A stretch of 64,000 bases of DNA. Source: Martelella endophytica. GTDB taxonomy: Bacteria > Pseudomonadota > Alphaproteobacteria > Rhizobiales > Rhizobiaceae. The stretch's first letter is position 1; every line of letters begins with the position of its first letter. The translations under genes and the position numbers were made by a program. The stretch covers positions 1,825,944 through 1,889,943 of the forward strand of contig NZ_CP010803.1 in NCBI RefSeq assembly GCF_000960975.1, given 5' to 3'. This document shows positions 28,874-38,101 of the stretch, one piece after another. A model generated the notes under the pieces. It had not been told where the DNA came from. It made no database searches and saw only the letters and a program-made list of their open reading frames with translations.

Positions 28874-29572
28874 TTGGCATTTGGCAAGCGAAAATCGGGT
28901 TTTGGCTCGGACTGTTGTCCAATCCAGCGCTTCGGTCGACATGCGGCCGGCGAGGACCCGATCAAGCGCGCGCAGATCCTGGAGGGCGCACGGCAGGTGT
29001 TCATGAATGTCGGCTTCGATGCCGCGAGCATGAACGACATCACCAAAGCGGCCGGTGTTTCCAAGGGCACGATCTACGTCTATTTCGAAAACAAGGGCGA
29101 GCTCTTCCAGACGATCATTCTCGAGGCCAAGCAGCGGATATTTGAGAATCTGCGCGACGCGCTGGCGGCGGAGGGGCCGGCCGAGGATATCCTCAAGCGC
29201 TTCGCGATCGGGCTTGGCACCGGCATGACCTGCGACGAGACCATCAAGGCAATGCGGATCGCCATCGGTGTCGCCGAGCGCTTCCCCGAACTGGTCCGCT
29301 CGTTCTTTGGCAATCACCCTGAAAACCTGATCGACACAGTGAGCGACTTTATCGTCGCCCGCGCCGAACGTGGCGAGCTCCAGGCAGAAGACCCGCGCAT
29401 CGCCGCGACCCAGCTTCTGGAACTCTGCACTGGCCATCTGTGGAAGATGCGGCTGTTCGGCCTGATGGCCGACGAGCCGCCGCCCGAGATGGTAGAGGCC
29501 ATGGCGAACGAGTCCATCACGCTGTTTCTCTGCCGCTATGGCACAAGCGAGAGCGCTTCTCCGTCAGCTTGA
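28874..29572 (+). CDS. TetR/AcrR family transcriptional regulator
   Basis: 232 residues if started at the TTG at 28874, which has AGGAG at the ideal spacing of eight; an ATG at 28817 in the same frame would add 19 residues but has no ribosome-binding site. The HTH is ILEGARQVFMNVGFDAASMN followed by DITKAAGVSKGTIYVYFENK. The C-terminal ligand domain is of the AcrR/AefR kind. It is preceded by two operator copies that recur before the convergent efflux operon, so it most likely represses itself and emrAB, with release by a pump substrate. It ends eight bases from the stop of the emrB-like gene. Confidence 0.9.
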   Translation: MAFGKRKSGFGSDCCPIQRFGRHAAGEDPIKRAQILEGARQVFMNVGFDAASMNDITKAAGVSKGTIYVYFENKGELFQTIILEAKQRIFENLRDALAAEGPAEDILKRFAIGLGTGMTCDETIKAMRIAIGVAERFPELVRSFFGNHPENLIDTVSDFIVARAERGELQAEDPRIAATQLLELCTGHLWKMRLFGLMADEPPPEMVEAMANESITLFLCRYGTSESASPSA

Positions 29573-29579
29573 ACTGGTA

Positions 29580-31154
29580 TCAGTGGCCACCGCCGCCGGC
29601 GCCGGCCTTCGGTTTGCGCACCAGCACGACGCAGAGGCTGAGGAAGGCGAACAGCACCGTCAGCAGCACGAAGACGTCGATGAAGGCGAGCAGCCAGGCC
29701 TGCTGGCCGACGATCTGGTTGAGCTGCGACATCGCGCCCTTCTCGCCATCAAGGCCGTGGCTCGAATAGAGCGAGCTCAGCGAGTCGACCCATTCCTGGG
29801 TAGTGACGCTTGCAGCGTTCAGGCTTGCGGCCAGGCGGTCGAAATGAAAGTCGTCGCGGCGGCTGAGCAGGGTGTTGATGATCGCAAGCCCGACGGCGCC
29901 GCCGAGATTTCGCGTCAGGTTGAAGAGGCCCGAGGCGTTCTTCACGTCCTGCGGCGGCAGGGTGCCGAGCGCGATGTTCGATACCGGGATCATCGAGATC
30001 ATCAGCGCCACGCCACGGCCGGCCTGCGGCCAGAACAGCTCCCAGTAGTCCCAGTCAGCGGTGATATGGGTCATCTGCCAGGTGCAGAGCGAAAACAGCG
30101 CCAGCCCTATCCCCATCATCACCCGCGGGTCGAGCTTGTTCTGCAGGATGCCGGCAACCGGTGCGGTCGCCATCATGAAGGCGCCGGTGACGAACATCGT
30201 CTCGCCGATCATCAGCGCGTCATAACCGCGGATGCGGGCCATGTAGAGCGGGAACAGGTAGACGAGGCCATAAAGCCCGATGCCGAGCGAAAACGAGAAG
30301 ATCGAGCCGACGGCGAAGTTGAAGTTGCCGAAGGCGCGAAGATCGACCACCGGAGATGGGGAGGTGAAGGCGCGGTAGAAGAAGATGACGGCGCCGCCGA
30401 TCATCGCCACGAAGGCATAGCGGATGACATCGGCCTGGAACCAGCCCTCGATGTTGCCTTCCTCGAGGAAATATTCGAGCGAGCCCAGGAAGACCGCCAT
30501 CGACGCGAGGCCGAGCCAGTCGAAATGTTTCAGCAGCGAGAGGTCCGGTTCGTCGAAATTGATCAGGAACCAGGCGCTGATGGCCACCACAATGCCCGGG
30601 ATGACGTTGATCAGGAACAGCCAGTGCCAGGAAAACGCATCGACAAGATAGCCGCCGACGGTCGGGCCGATCGTTGGGGCAAGCGTTGCGACGAGGCCGA
30701 CGACAGGAATGACGGTCGAGCGCTTCGACGGCGGAAACGCCACGAAGGCCACGGCGAACACCGCTGGCACCATGCCGCCCGACATGAAGCCCTGCAGGGC
30801 GCGATAGACGATCATCTGGTCGATGCTGGTCGCCGTGGCGCAGAGCGCGCTGCAGGCGGTGAAGGCGGCCGCCGAGACGGCGAAGACCACGCGGGTCGAG
30901 AAGATCCGCGCCAGAATGCCCGACAGCGGGATCATGATGACCTCGGCGATGAGGTACGAAGTCTGCACCCAGGCGATTTCATCCGCGCTCGCCGAAATGC
31001 CCGCCTGAATGTCGGTCAGTGCCGAGGCGACGATCTGGATGTCGAGGATCGCCATGAACATGCCGAATGCCATGACAACGAACGCAATCCACGTGCGCAG
31101 GCTGACATGGTCGGACGGCACGCTTTGCGCGGTGCTTTCGGCGGTATCGGTCAT
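29580..31154 (-). CDS. emrB: Multidrug efflux MFS transporter, EmrB/QacA (DHA2) family
   Basis: 524 residues with about 14 membrane spans, the DHA2 layout. The family motif is present near the start (FMAILDIQIVASALTDIQ, about 35-52) and YLIAEVIMIPLSGILARIFSTR carries the loop 2-3 motif. The C-terminus ends in a short Gly/Lys tail. Inner-membrane proton antiporter that works with the membrane-fusion protein encoded just upstream (61-bp gap) and an outer-membrane channel encoded elsewhere. Same-strand order emrA-emrB. Substrate unknown. Confidence 0.93.
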   Translation of the reverse strand: MTDTAESTAQSVPSDHVSLRTWIAFVVMAFGMFMAILDIQIVASALTDIQAGISASADEIAWVQTSYLIAEVIMIPLSGILARIFSTRVVFAVSAAAFTACSALCATATSIDQMIVYRALQGFMSGGMVPAVFAVAFVAFPPSKRSTVIPVVGLVATLAPTIGPTVGGYLVDAFSWHWLFLINVIPGIVVAISAWFLINFDEPDLSLLKHFDWLGLASMAVFLGSLEYFLEEGNIEGWFQADVIRYAFVAMIGGAVIFFYRAFTSPSPVVDLRAFGNFNFAVGSIFSFSLGIGLYGLVYLFPLYMARIRGYDALMIGETMFVTGAFMMATAPVAGILQNKLDPRVMMGIGLALFSLCTWQMTHITADWDYWELFWPQAGRGVALMISMIPVSNIALGTLPPQDVKNASGLFNLTRNLGGAVGLAIINTLLSRRDDFHFDRLAASLNAASVTTQEWVDSLSSLYSSHGLDGEKGAMSQLNQIVGQQAWLLAFIDVFVLLTVLFAFLSLCVVLVRKPKAGAGGGGH

Positions 31155-31215
31155 GGCGGGTCTGTCCGGTTGGCATCGGGTCTGCGGGCGGCGGCGAGGT
31201 CGCCCGCAGCGGAAA

Positions 31216-32343
31216 TCAGCGGTTGTCTGCGACCACCTGGCCGAGCGTGCCGTCCGGCGCGGTGCGGCTGTCGGCAGCGGCGGTCACCGAAAGCCCGGCC
31301 TTCAGATAGTCCTTGGCGAGCACGTCATCGGGGATCGAGATGCGCACGGGAATACGCTGCACCACCTTGGTGAAGTTGCCGGTGGCATTCTGCGGCGGCA
31401 GCAGGGCGAAGACGGCGCCCGAGGCAGGCGAGAAGGATTCCACCGTTCCCGTGAAGTCGTCCTCGGCGAAGGCATCGACACTGACGCGCACCTTTTCGCC
31501 GACACCGAGCCTGTCGAGGTCGGTCTCCTTGAAGTTGGCAACGACATAGAGATTGGCGGTCGGCACCAGCGCGCCGAGCCGGGTGCCGGAGGCGACGAGA
31601 TCGCCGACCTGAACATTCTTGTTGCCGAAGATGCCGTCGAACGGGGCCCGGATTTCGGTGAAGGCGAGGTTGCGCTTGGCCATTTCGATGGCAAGCTGCT
31701 GCTCTTTCAGCGCTGCCTGCTGCTGGGCGAGCTGGGCCTGGGCGGTGGTGATGTTCGACTTGGCGACCTCGATGGCTGCGTTGGCGGCTTCCACCTGCGC
31801 CTTCAGCTGGTCGAGCGCTGCCCTGGCATCGTCATAGGCGGCGACGGTGGCGGCACCTTTTTCCTTCAGCGTCTCGGCGCGCTGCAGGGCGCTCTTGGCG
31901 TTGTCGATCTGCGGGTCCAGCGCGGTGCGGTTGGCCTTCGCCTGCGACAGCGATGCCTTGGCGCCGGCGATCTGGGCTTCGGTCGCCTTCAGCGCGACAT
32001 TCTGGGCATTGAGCTGCGCTTCGGCCTGGGCAAGCGCATTCTGATAGTCGCCATCGTCAATGCTGACCAGCAGGTCGCCCTTGTTGACCTTCTGGTTGTT
32101 CTCAACCGCCACGCTTTCGACATAGCCCGAAACCTTGGGCGAGATCGTTGCGATATCGCCTTCGACATAGGCATCGTCGGTCGAGACGATGAAGCGGCCC
32201 TCGGTCCACCACTGGTAACCGAACCATCCGGCGGCGCCGACGATGGCAAGACCGATCACAGAGAAAACAATCGGGCGGATGCTGCCACCTGACTTCTTCT
32301 CGGGCTCGCGCGGGGCCGGGTGGACGTCTGTCTCGTTGCTCAT
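31216..32343 (-). CDS. emrA: HlyD/EmrA family membrane-fusion protein
   Basis: 375 residues. A cytosolic N-terminus of about 25 residues is followed by one membrane anchor (IVFSVIGLAIVGAAGWFGYQW) and the split lipoyl domain (GYVESVAVENNQKVNKGDLL, about 75-94). A long alanine/glutamine-rich coiled coil spans about 100-210 and the lipoyl/beta-barrel half follows (FTEIRAPFDGIFGNKNVQVGDLV). It bridges the DHA2 pump to the outer membrane in the periplasm. A copy of the TetR operator lies 69-82 bases upstream of the ATG at 32343. Confidence 0.94.
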   Translation of the reverse strand: MSNETDVHPAPREPEKKSGGSIRPIVFSVIGLAIVGAAGWFGYQWWTEGRFIVSTDDAYVEGDIATISPKVSGYVESVAVENNQKVNKGDLLVSIDDGDYQNALAQAEAQLNAQNVALKATEAQIAGAKASLSQAKANRTALDPQIDNAKSALQRAETLKEKGAATVAAYDDARAALDQLKAQVEAANAAIEVAKSNITTAQAQLAQQQAALKEQQLAIEMAKRNLAFTEIRAPFDGIFGNKNVQVGDLVASGTRLGALVPTANLYVVANFKETDLDRLGVGEKVRVSVDAFAEDDFTGTVESFSPASGAVFALLPPQNATGNFTKVVQRIPVRISIPDDVLAKDYLKAGLSVTAAADSRTAPDGTLGQVVADNR

Positions 32344-32411
32344 GCTTAAGGGCCTTTCCTGCGCCGAAACCCTTTGGGAGCGGGGCGGCTTGAATGGGCA
32401 AAAAACAATTC

Positions 32412-32425
32412 GAACTGGTGAGTTC
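32412..32425. promoter_or_regulatory. TetR operator copy upstream of emrA
   Basis: GAACTGGTGAGTTC differs from the second site before the tetR gene at only two of fourteen positions. The surrounding 326-bp gap (32344-32669) also holds the promoters of emrA and terC; no further structure was recognised. Confidence 0.65.
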
Positions 32426-32669
32426 GATTTAAGGCGGTGCTAATGCGCCTTGGCGGGCGCGCTGTCAAGTCAGCTGGCGGAACCGGAACCGGAATGCAGG
32501 TAATACGTTGATGACGGAGGTATGGATTTGCAGATATATAAAGCGATGGCCGCACCGGACGGGGATGCCGACCAGGCAAACCATCCTCAACGGCCTTTCT
32601 TATATTAGAAGCAGCGACCGGTAAATCAAGCCGCCGACCGTCGGTAACCGGGCGCAGAGGGAGGCCAAT

Positions 32670-33455
32670 TTGACCGACATTCTTGCGCTGGCCGGCGAGC
32701 CGGAAGCCTGGGCCGCCCTGGTGACGCTGATCATCATGGAGGTCGTGCTCGGCATCGACAACCTCGTCTTCATCTCGATCCTCACCAACAAGCTGCCGGA
32801 AGAACGGCGGCAGGCGGCACGCCGGATCGGCCTTGGCCTCGCACTGGTGTTGCGGCTTGTCCTGCTGGGAACGGTGGCCTGGATCGTGCAGTTGACCGAG
32901 CCGCTGTTTTCCGCCTTCGGCCATGGCTTCTCCTGGAAAGACGTGATCCTGATCGCCGGTGGCCTGTTTCTAGTGTGGAAGGCGACCCGCGAGATCCATC
33001 ACAATGTCGACCCGCAGGAGCATCCCGGCGAAATGGTCGGCGGCGCGGTGAAGACCGGTTTTACCGCCGCGATCCTCCAGATCCTGCTGCTTGATCTGGT
33101 CTTTTCCATCGACAGCATCATCACCGCCGTCGGCATGACCGATCATCTGCCGATCATGGTGATTGCCGTTATCGTCGCCGTGACGCTGATGCTGATCGCG
33201 TCCGGCCCGCTTGCCCGTTTCATCGAGGCCAACCCGACCATTGTCATGCTGGCGCTTTCCTTCCTGCTGATGATCGGCATGACGCTGATTGCGGACGGCC
33301 TCGGCTTCCATGTGCCGAAGGGATATGTCTATGCCGCCATGGCGTTTTCCGGCCTCGTGGAGGCGCTCAACATGCTGGCGCGCCGCAAGCGCCGGCTGGA
33401 CCGTGCCGCGCGCGGCGACGATGCGGGTGCGCCGGCTGCCGAAACCCGGCATTGA
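32670..33455 (+). CDS. TerC family integral membrane protein
   Basis: 261 residues, about seven spans. The two acidic family motifs are [12 protein letters not shown] (about 24-35) and [18 protein letters not shown] (about 146-163), both thought to bind metal ions. TerC proteins are now linked to manganese export, for example during metalation of secreted enzymes, and historically to tellurite resistance. No tellurite-operon partner is near. Translation probably begins at the TTG at 32670, with GGGAGG seven bases upstream; no in-frame ATG lies near enough. Confidence 0.9.
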   Translation: MTDILALAGEPEAWAALVTLIIMEVVLGIDNLVFISILTNKLPEERRQAARRIGLGLALVLRLVLLGTVAWIVQLTEPLFSAFGHGFSWKDVILIAGGLFLVWKATREIHHNVDPQEHPGEMVGGAVKTGFTAAILQILLLDLVFSIDSIITAVGMTDHLPIMVIAVIVAVTLMLIASGPLARFIEANPTIVMLALSFLLMIGMTLIADGLGFHVPKGYVYAAMAFSGLVEALNMLARRKRRLDRAARGDDAGAPAAETRH

Positions 33456-33612
33456 GCCTGCCGTCGCGGCCGTATGGCTTGACGGAAAGGGTTGAATATG
33501 GCCTAAGGCTGGCCTGAAAGGGCCGCCTTCCGGCAGGGAGCATAGCGGCCCGGGCAATTCAGCATTTTCCAGAGAAAGACTGCCGGCCCGGCCGGCAGGA
33601 CGGACAAAAACA

Positions 33613-35079
33613 ATGAGCACAACCGGCCCCCGCCTGCGCATCGCGCCATCTCCGACCGGCGAGCCGCATGTCGGCACCGCCTATACCGCGCTGTTCAACT
33701 ATCTTTACGCCAAGAAGATGGGCGGCACATTCATTCTCCGCATCGAGGATACCGACGCCACGCGCTCGACCCCCGAATTCGAGAAGAACGTGCTCGACGC
33801 GCTGAAATGGTGCGGGCTGGAATGGGCCGAAGGTCCGGATGTCGGCGGCCCCTACGGCCCCTATCGTCAGTCCGACCGCAAGGACCTCTACAAGCCCTAT
33901 GTCGACCGTCTGGTCGAAGAAGGCCATGCCTTCCATTGCTTCTGCACGCCGGAGCGGCTGGAACGCATGCGCGCCGGCCAGCGCGCCGAGGGCAGGGCGC
34001 CGAAGTATGACGGGCTCTGCATGCATCTGAAGGCCGAAGAGGTTACCGAGCGCATCAATTCCGGCGAACCCAATGTCGTGCGCATGAAGATCCCGACCGA
34101 AGGTTCCTGCAAGTTCACCGACGGCGTTTACGGCGATGTCGAAATCCCGTGGGATGCTGTCGACATGCAGGTGCTGCTGAAGGCCGACGGCATGCCGACC
34201 TACCACATGGCGAACGTCGTCGACGACCACATGATGAAGATCACCCATGTGGCGCGCGGCGAGGAGTGGCTCGCCTCGGTGCCGAAGCACATCCTGCTCT
34301 ATACATATCTGGGGCTCGAGCCGCCGCAGTTCTTCCATCTGCCGCTGATGCGCAACCCCGACAAGTCGAAGCTTTCCAAACGGAAAAACCCGACCTCGAT
34401 CTCCTATTACTCGGCCCTCGGCTACCTGCCGGAAGCGCTGATGAACTTCCTCGGCCTGTTCTTTATCCAGATCGCCGAGGGCGAAGAGCTGATGGATATG
34501 CCGACGCTCATCGAGAAGTTCGACGCCGACAATCTCAACAAGTCGGGCGCCGTGTTCGACACGCAGAAGCTTGAATGGCTGAACGGCCGCTTCCTGCGCG
34601 AGACGCTGTCGGAAGAGGATTTCATCCTGCGTGTCGCCGCCTGGGCGTCCGAGAATGCGCGGCTGAAGGAAGGGCTGAAGCTTTCCCAGAGCCGTATCAC
34701 CAAGCTCGGCGAACTGCCGGCGCTGATGGGCTTCCTGCTGCAGTCGGACATGGTTCCGGAGGCCGAAGCCTTCGCGAAGATCAAGAAGACCAATCCGGCG
34801 GAAATCCTGGAGATCCTGCAGGCCGTCCAGCCGGTGCTGGAAAAGCTGGTCGAGTGGAACGTCACCACCATCGAGGAAGCGCTGCGCCAGCTTTCCGAGG
34901 ATATGGACAAGAAGCTGCGCATCGTCGTTGCGCCGCTGTTCGTGGCCATGTCCGGCTCGTCGCGCTCGCTGCCGCTGTTTGACTCGATGGCCATTCTCGG
35001 CCGTGCCGTTGTCCGCCAGCGGCTGAAGACGGCCGAGACCGTCGTTGCAGGCATGGTCGCAGAAGAGGCAAAGAAGTAA
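33613..35079 (+). CDS. gltX: Glutamyl-tRNA synthetase GltX
   Basis: 488 residues, class I synthetase. HIGH-region APSPTGEPHVGTAYTALFN (about 14-32) and KMSKS-region SKLSKRKNP (about 253) are intact. The C-terminal anticodon-binding helical domain is present. Rhizobia often have two gltX paralogues that differ in tRNA-Glu/tRNA-Gln charging; with tRNA-Gln in this genome, mischarging plus GatCAB is likely but not shown here. A perfect hairpin CTGCCGGC/GCCGGCAG (33580-33598) ends just before the AGGA ribosome-binding site. lysS starts one base after the stop. Confidence 0.96.
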   Translation: MSTTGPRLRIAPSPTGEPHVGTAYTALFNYLYAKKMGGTFILRIEDTDATRSTPEFEKNVLDALKWCGLEWAEGPDVGGPYGPYRQSDRKDLYKPYVDRLVEEGHAFHCFCTPERLERMRAGQRAEGRAPKYDGLCMHLKAEEVTERINSGEPNVVRMKIPTEGSCKFTDGVYGDVEIPWDAVDMQVLLKADGMPTYHMANVVDDHMMKITHVARGEEWLASVPKHILLYTYLGLEPPQFFHLPLMRNPDKSKLSKRKNPTSISYYSALGYLPEALMNFLGLFFIQIAEGEELMDMPTLIEKFDADNLNKSGAVFDTQKLEWLNGRFLRETLSEEDFILRVAAWASENARLKEGLKLSQSRITKLGELPALMGFLLQSDMVPEAEAFAKIKKTNPAEILEILQAVQPVLEKLVEWNVTTIEEALRQLSEDMDKKLRIVVAPLFVAMSGSSRSLPLFDSMAILGRAVVRQRLKTAETVVAGMVAEEAKK

Positions 35080-35080
35080 G

Positions 35081-36568
35081 ATGAACAAGAAGACAGAAGA
35101 ACTCTCCTCCGACGCAACGGAAGTCCGCGCCCAGAAGCTTGAAATCCTGCGCGAGAAGATCGGCGACGTCTATCCGGCGCATTTTCATCGCACGATGACC
35201 AATGCCGAACTGGCCGAGCGCTATGCCGATCTGCCCGATGACGTGACGACCGAGGATGTCGTCACCGTCGCCGGCCGCGTCTATTCGATGCGCAATTCCG
35301 GCATGTTCGTCGATCTGCGCGATGCCTCCGGCAAGATCCAGATCTTCTCGCACAAGGACACGACGCCCGAGGATGTGCGCGAACTGTGGTCGCTGGTCGA
35401 TCTCGCCGATATCGTCGGCGTCACCGGCGTCGTGCGCCGCACCAAGCGCGGCGAGCTGACGATCAACGCCCAGCAGCTCACCATCCTCACCAAGGCGCTG
35501 AAGCCGATGCCCGAGAAGTATCACGGGCTTGCCGATATCGAGACGCGCTATCGCCAGCGCTACCTCGACATCATGAGCAACGAGGATTCCAAGCTCCGTT
35601 TCATCCAGCGCTCGCAGGTGCTCTCCGGCGTCCGCCGTTTCCTCGAGGACGAAGGCTTCATGGAAGTCGAGACGCCGATGCTGCAGTCGATCTATGGCGG
35701 TGCCACGGCCGATCCGTTCAAGACGCATCACAATGCGCTCGACATCGACATGTATCTCAGGATCGCGCCCGAACTCTACCTGAAGCGCGTGCTGGTCTCG
35801 GGCCTCACCGACAAGGTGTTCGAGGTCAACCGCAACTTCCGCAACGAAGGCGTTTCGACCCGGCACAATCCCGAATTCACGATGATGGAGTGCTACTGGG
35901 CCTATGCCGATTACGAGGACATGATGGGTATCGTCGAACGCATGTTCGAGACGCTGGCCATCAAGCTCCATGGCGGCACGAAGCTGATGTTCGGTGAGAC
36001 CGAGCTCGACTTCCAGGGCCCGTTCAGGCGCGTTCCGATGCCCGACGCCGTCAAGGAAGCGACCGGCATCGACTTTCTGTCGATCGCGACCGACGAAGAC
36101 GCCCGCGCCGCGGCCAAGGGTGCCGGTTTCGAGATCGAGAACGACTGGACCTGGGGCGAGTGCCTCGCCTTCATCTTCGAGGAAAAGGTCGAGTCCACGC
36201 TGATCCAGCCGTCCCACGTTACCCACTTCCCGAAGGACATCTCGCCGTTTGCCAAGGAAGTGCCGGGCGAGCCGCGCCTCGTCGAGCGTTTCGAGACCTA
36301 TGTCAACGGCTGGGAACTCGGCAATGCGTTTTCCGAGCTCAACGATCCGGTCGAGCAGCGCCGCCGCATGGTGGAGCAGCTCGAACAGGCCCATGCCCGC
36401 GGCGAGACCGACAAGCGGCTTGACGATGATTTCCTCAACGCCATGGACCACGGCATGCCGCCCGCCGGCGGCCTCGGCATCGGCATCGACCGCCTGATCA
36501 TGCTTCTGACCAACGGTCCCTCGATCCGCGACGTCATTCTGTTCCCGGCCCGCCGGCAGAAGGACTGA
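35081..36568 (+). CDS. lysS: Lysyl-tRNA synthetase, class II
   Basis: 495 residues from the ATG at 35081. An OB-fold anticodon domain (VTVAGRVYSMRNSGMFVDLRD, about 60-80) comes first. The class II catalytic domain follows, with motif 2 FRNEGVSTRHNPEFTMMECY (about 260-279) and motif 3 GLGIGIDRLIML (near 465). It charges tRNA-Lys. Many alphaproteobacteria use the unrelated class I LysRS, so a class II gene tied to gltX is notable. Stop-to-start gap with gltX is a single base. Confidence 0.95.
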   Translation: MNKKTEELSSDATEVRAQKLEILREKIGDVYPAHFHRTMTNAELAERYADLPDDVTTEDVVTVAGRVYSMRNSGMFVDLRDASGKIQIFSHKDTTPEDVRELWSLVDLADIVGVTGVVRRTKRGELTINAQQLTILTKALKPMPEKYHGLADIETRYRQRYLDIMSNEDSKLRFIQRSQVLSGVRRFLEDEGFMEVETPMLQSIYGGATADPFKTHHNALDIDMYLRIAPELYLKRVLVSGLTDKVFEVNRNFRNEGVSTRHNPEFTMMECYWAYADYEDMMGIVERMFETLAIKLHGGTKLMFGETELDFQGPFRRVPMPDAVKEATGIDFLSIATDEDARAAAKGAGFEIENDWTWGECLAFIFEEKVESTLIQPSHVTHFPKDISPFAKEVPGEPRLVERFETYVNGWELGNAFSELNDPVEQRRRMVEQLEQAHARGETDKRLDDDFLNAMDHGMPPAGGLGIGIDRLIMLLTNGPSIRDVILFPARRQKD

Positions 36569-36584
36569 GGGCGCCCGCAATTTT

Positions 36585-36727
36585 CAATCTCCCCCCTTGA
36601 GGGGGAGAGGCCCCGACAGGGGCAGAGAGGGGGGGGACCCTCTCGACACAGGTTCGGAGTTTGTGGCTTTCGCCCGATACCCCTCTCTGTCGCTTTCGCG
36701 ACATCTCCCCCTCAAGGGGGGAGATTG
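36585..36727. repeat. Long imperfect palindrome, rhizobial intergenic repeat
   Basis: CAATCTCCCCCCTTGAGGGG (36585-36604) is mirrored by CTCAAGGGGGGAGATTG (36711-36727), with a second inner pair of pyrimidine/purine tracts (CCCTCTC and GAGAGGG). It lies between the convergent lysS and aminotransferase genes. Such palindromic mosaic repeats are common between rhizobial genes and may act as transcript ends. Confidence 0.75.
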
Positions 36728-36758
36728 ATGGCCGTGGGTTGGGGCCTGTCGCCCCGCC

Positions 36759-38090
36759 TCAAATCCGCTGTAGCACCCCATCCAGCGCCTCCACAAAAAA
36801 CGCTGACTGCGCTTCGGTAAACGTCAGCGGCGGCCGAACCTTCAGCGTGTTGGCGTCGCGGCCGGCGCTACCGAGGAGGACGCCGGCTTCCTTCATGCGA
36901 TTGATGACCTTGCGGGTGGTGGGCTGGTCGGCGGCACCCGTTTCGGGGTCGACGATATCGACGCCGAAGAACAGGCCGGCGCCGCGCACCTCGCCGATGC
37001 GGGGATGGCGGGGCATCAGGTTCCGCAGCGCATCGGTGAAGGCACCGCCCGTCAGCCTGGCATTCTCGATCAGCCCCTCATTCTCGATCACATCCAGCGC
37101 CGCCATGCCGGCGGCTGCTGCGACCGGATTGCCGCCGAAGGTGTTGAAGTAGTTGGTGTCGGCGCAGAAGGCGCCGAGAAGAGCAGGCCGGGTGACGCAG
37201 GCGGCCATCGGGAAACCATTGCCGAGCGGCTTGCCCATGGTGACGATATCGGGCTCGATTTCGTGGCGCATGAAGCCCCAGAGACCGCCGCCGGTGCGAC
37301 CCATGCCGGGCTGCACCTCGTCGGCGATATAGAGCCCGCCTGCCGCATGCACCGCCTCGACCGCCGGCTTCAGGAAGCCTGCCGGATCGGCATGGATGCC
37401 GTCGCTGGAAAAGATCGAATCCGCGATGAAGGCGGCGCAGCCATAGCCTTCCCCCTCGAGATCGGCGATCGCGGCCTTGAGTGCCGTGGTAAAGCTTGTC
37501 GCAACATCTCCACCGGGTGCCTGCGAGAGCGAAGGGGCCGGGATGGTCCGCACGAACGGCGCCGGCTTGCGGTCGCGGGAGACGTCCGGCGAGATTTCCG
37601 TCACCAGCGCGGTGTTGCCGTGATAGGCGGCTTCGGTGACGACGAAGCCCTGCTTTCCGGTGGCGTTTCGAGCGATCCGCATGGCGATATCGTTCGCCTC
37701 GCTGCCGGTGCAGGTGAAGACGATGTTGGAGAGGCGCGCGGGGAAGGTCGCGAGCAGGCGTTCGGAATAGTCCTCGACGACGCGGACCAGATAGCGGGTG
37801 TTGGTGGTCAGCAGCGCCGATTGCCGGGCGACGGCTTCGGCCACGTGGGGATGGCAATGGCCGACCGATGGCACGTTGTTGTAGGTGTCGAGGTAACGCC
37901 GGCCCTTGGCGTCGATCATGTAGGCACCTTCGGCGCGAATGGCTTCGATCGGCTCCTCGTAGAACAGCACGGAGGCCGGGCCGAAGGTGGCGTTGCGCTT
38001 CTTCACGCGCTCGGCGAGGGCGACATCGAGTTCGCCGGCCTTGTCGGGATCGAAACGGTTATGGGCGAGAATGCCGGTATGGCTGCTCAT
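36759..38090 (-). CDS. Class III PLP enzyme, likely amino-alcohol-phosphate phospho-lyase (or aminotransferase)
   Basis: 443 residues from the ATG at 38090, with AAGGA seven bases upstream. Fold-type I class III PLP enzyme: TGSEANDIAMRIAR (phosphate site), EAAYHGNTALV, ADEVQPGMGRTG with the ring-nitrogen Asp, and PLP lysine in IVTMGKPLGNGFPMAA. The N-terminal stretch YLDTYNNVPSVGHCHP, then LLTTNTRYL and later EISPD, is closer to the animal ethanolamine-phosphate and phosphohydroxylysine phospho-lyases (AGXT2L1/2) than to GABA or ornithine aminotransferases. The adjacent APH-type kinase, only 11 bases upstream, supports a kinase-lyase pair that eliminates phosphate and ammonia to give an aldehyde. 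Final activity is inferred; a simple aminotransferase remains possible. Confidence 0.85.
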   Translation of the reverse strand: MSSHTGILAHNRFDPDKAGELDVALAERVKKRNATFGPASVLFYEEPIEAIRAEGAYMIDAKGRRYLDTYNNVPSVGHCHPHVAEAVARQSALLTTNTRYLVRVVEDYSERLLATFPARLSNIVFTCTGSEANDIAMRIARNATGKQGFVVTEAAYHGNTALVTEISPDVSRDRKPAPFVRTIPAPSLSQAPGGDVATSFTTALKAAIADLEGEGYGCAAFIADSIFSSDGIHADPAGFLKPAVEAVHAAGGLYIADEVQPGMGRTGGGLWGFMRHEIEPDIVTMGKPLGNGFPMAACVTRPALLGAFCADTNYFNTFGGNPVAAAAGMAALDVIENEGLIENARLTGGAFTDALRNLMPRHPRIGEVRGAGLFFGVDIVDPETGAADQPTTRKVINRMKEAGVLLGSAGRDANTLKVRPPLTFTEAQSAFFVEALDGVLQRI

Positions 38091-38101
38091 TGTCATGTCC
38101 T

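Noticed and set aside
32522..32608. 28-codon frame between emrA and terC (ATG at 32522)
   Set aside because: A GGAGG is present but only about one base from the ATG, too close for normal initiation; no other support.
32670..33455. Tellurite-resistance operon
   Set aside because: Only a lone TerC-family gene is present; no terA, terB, terD or terE neighbours.
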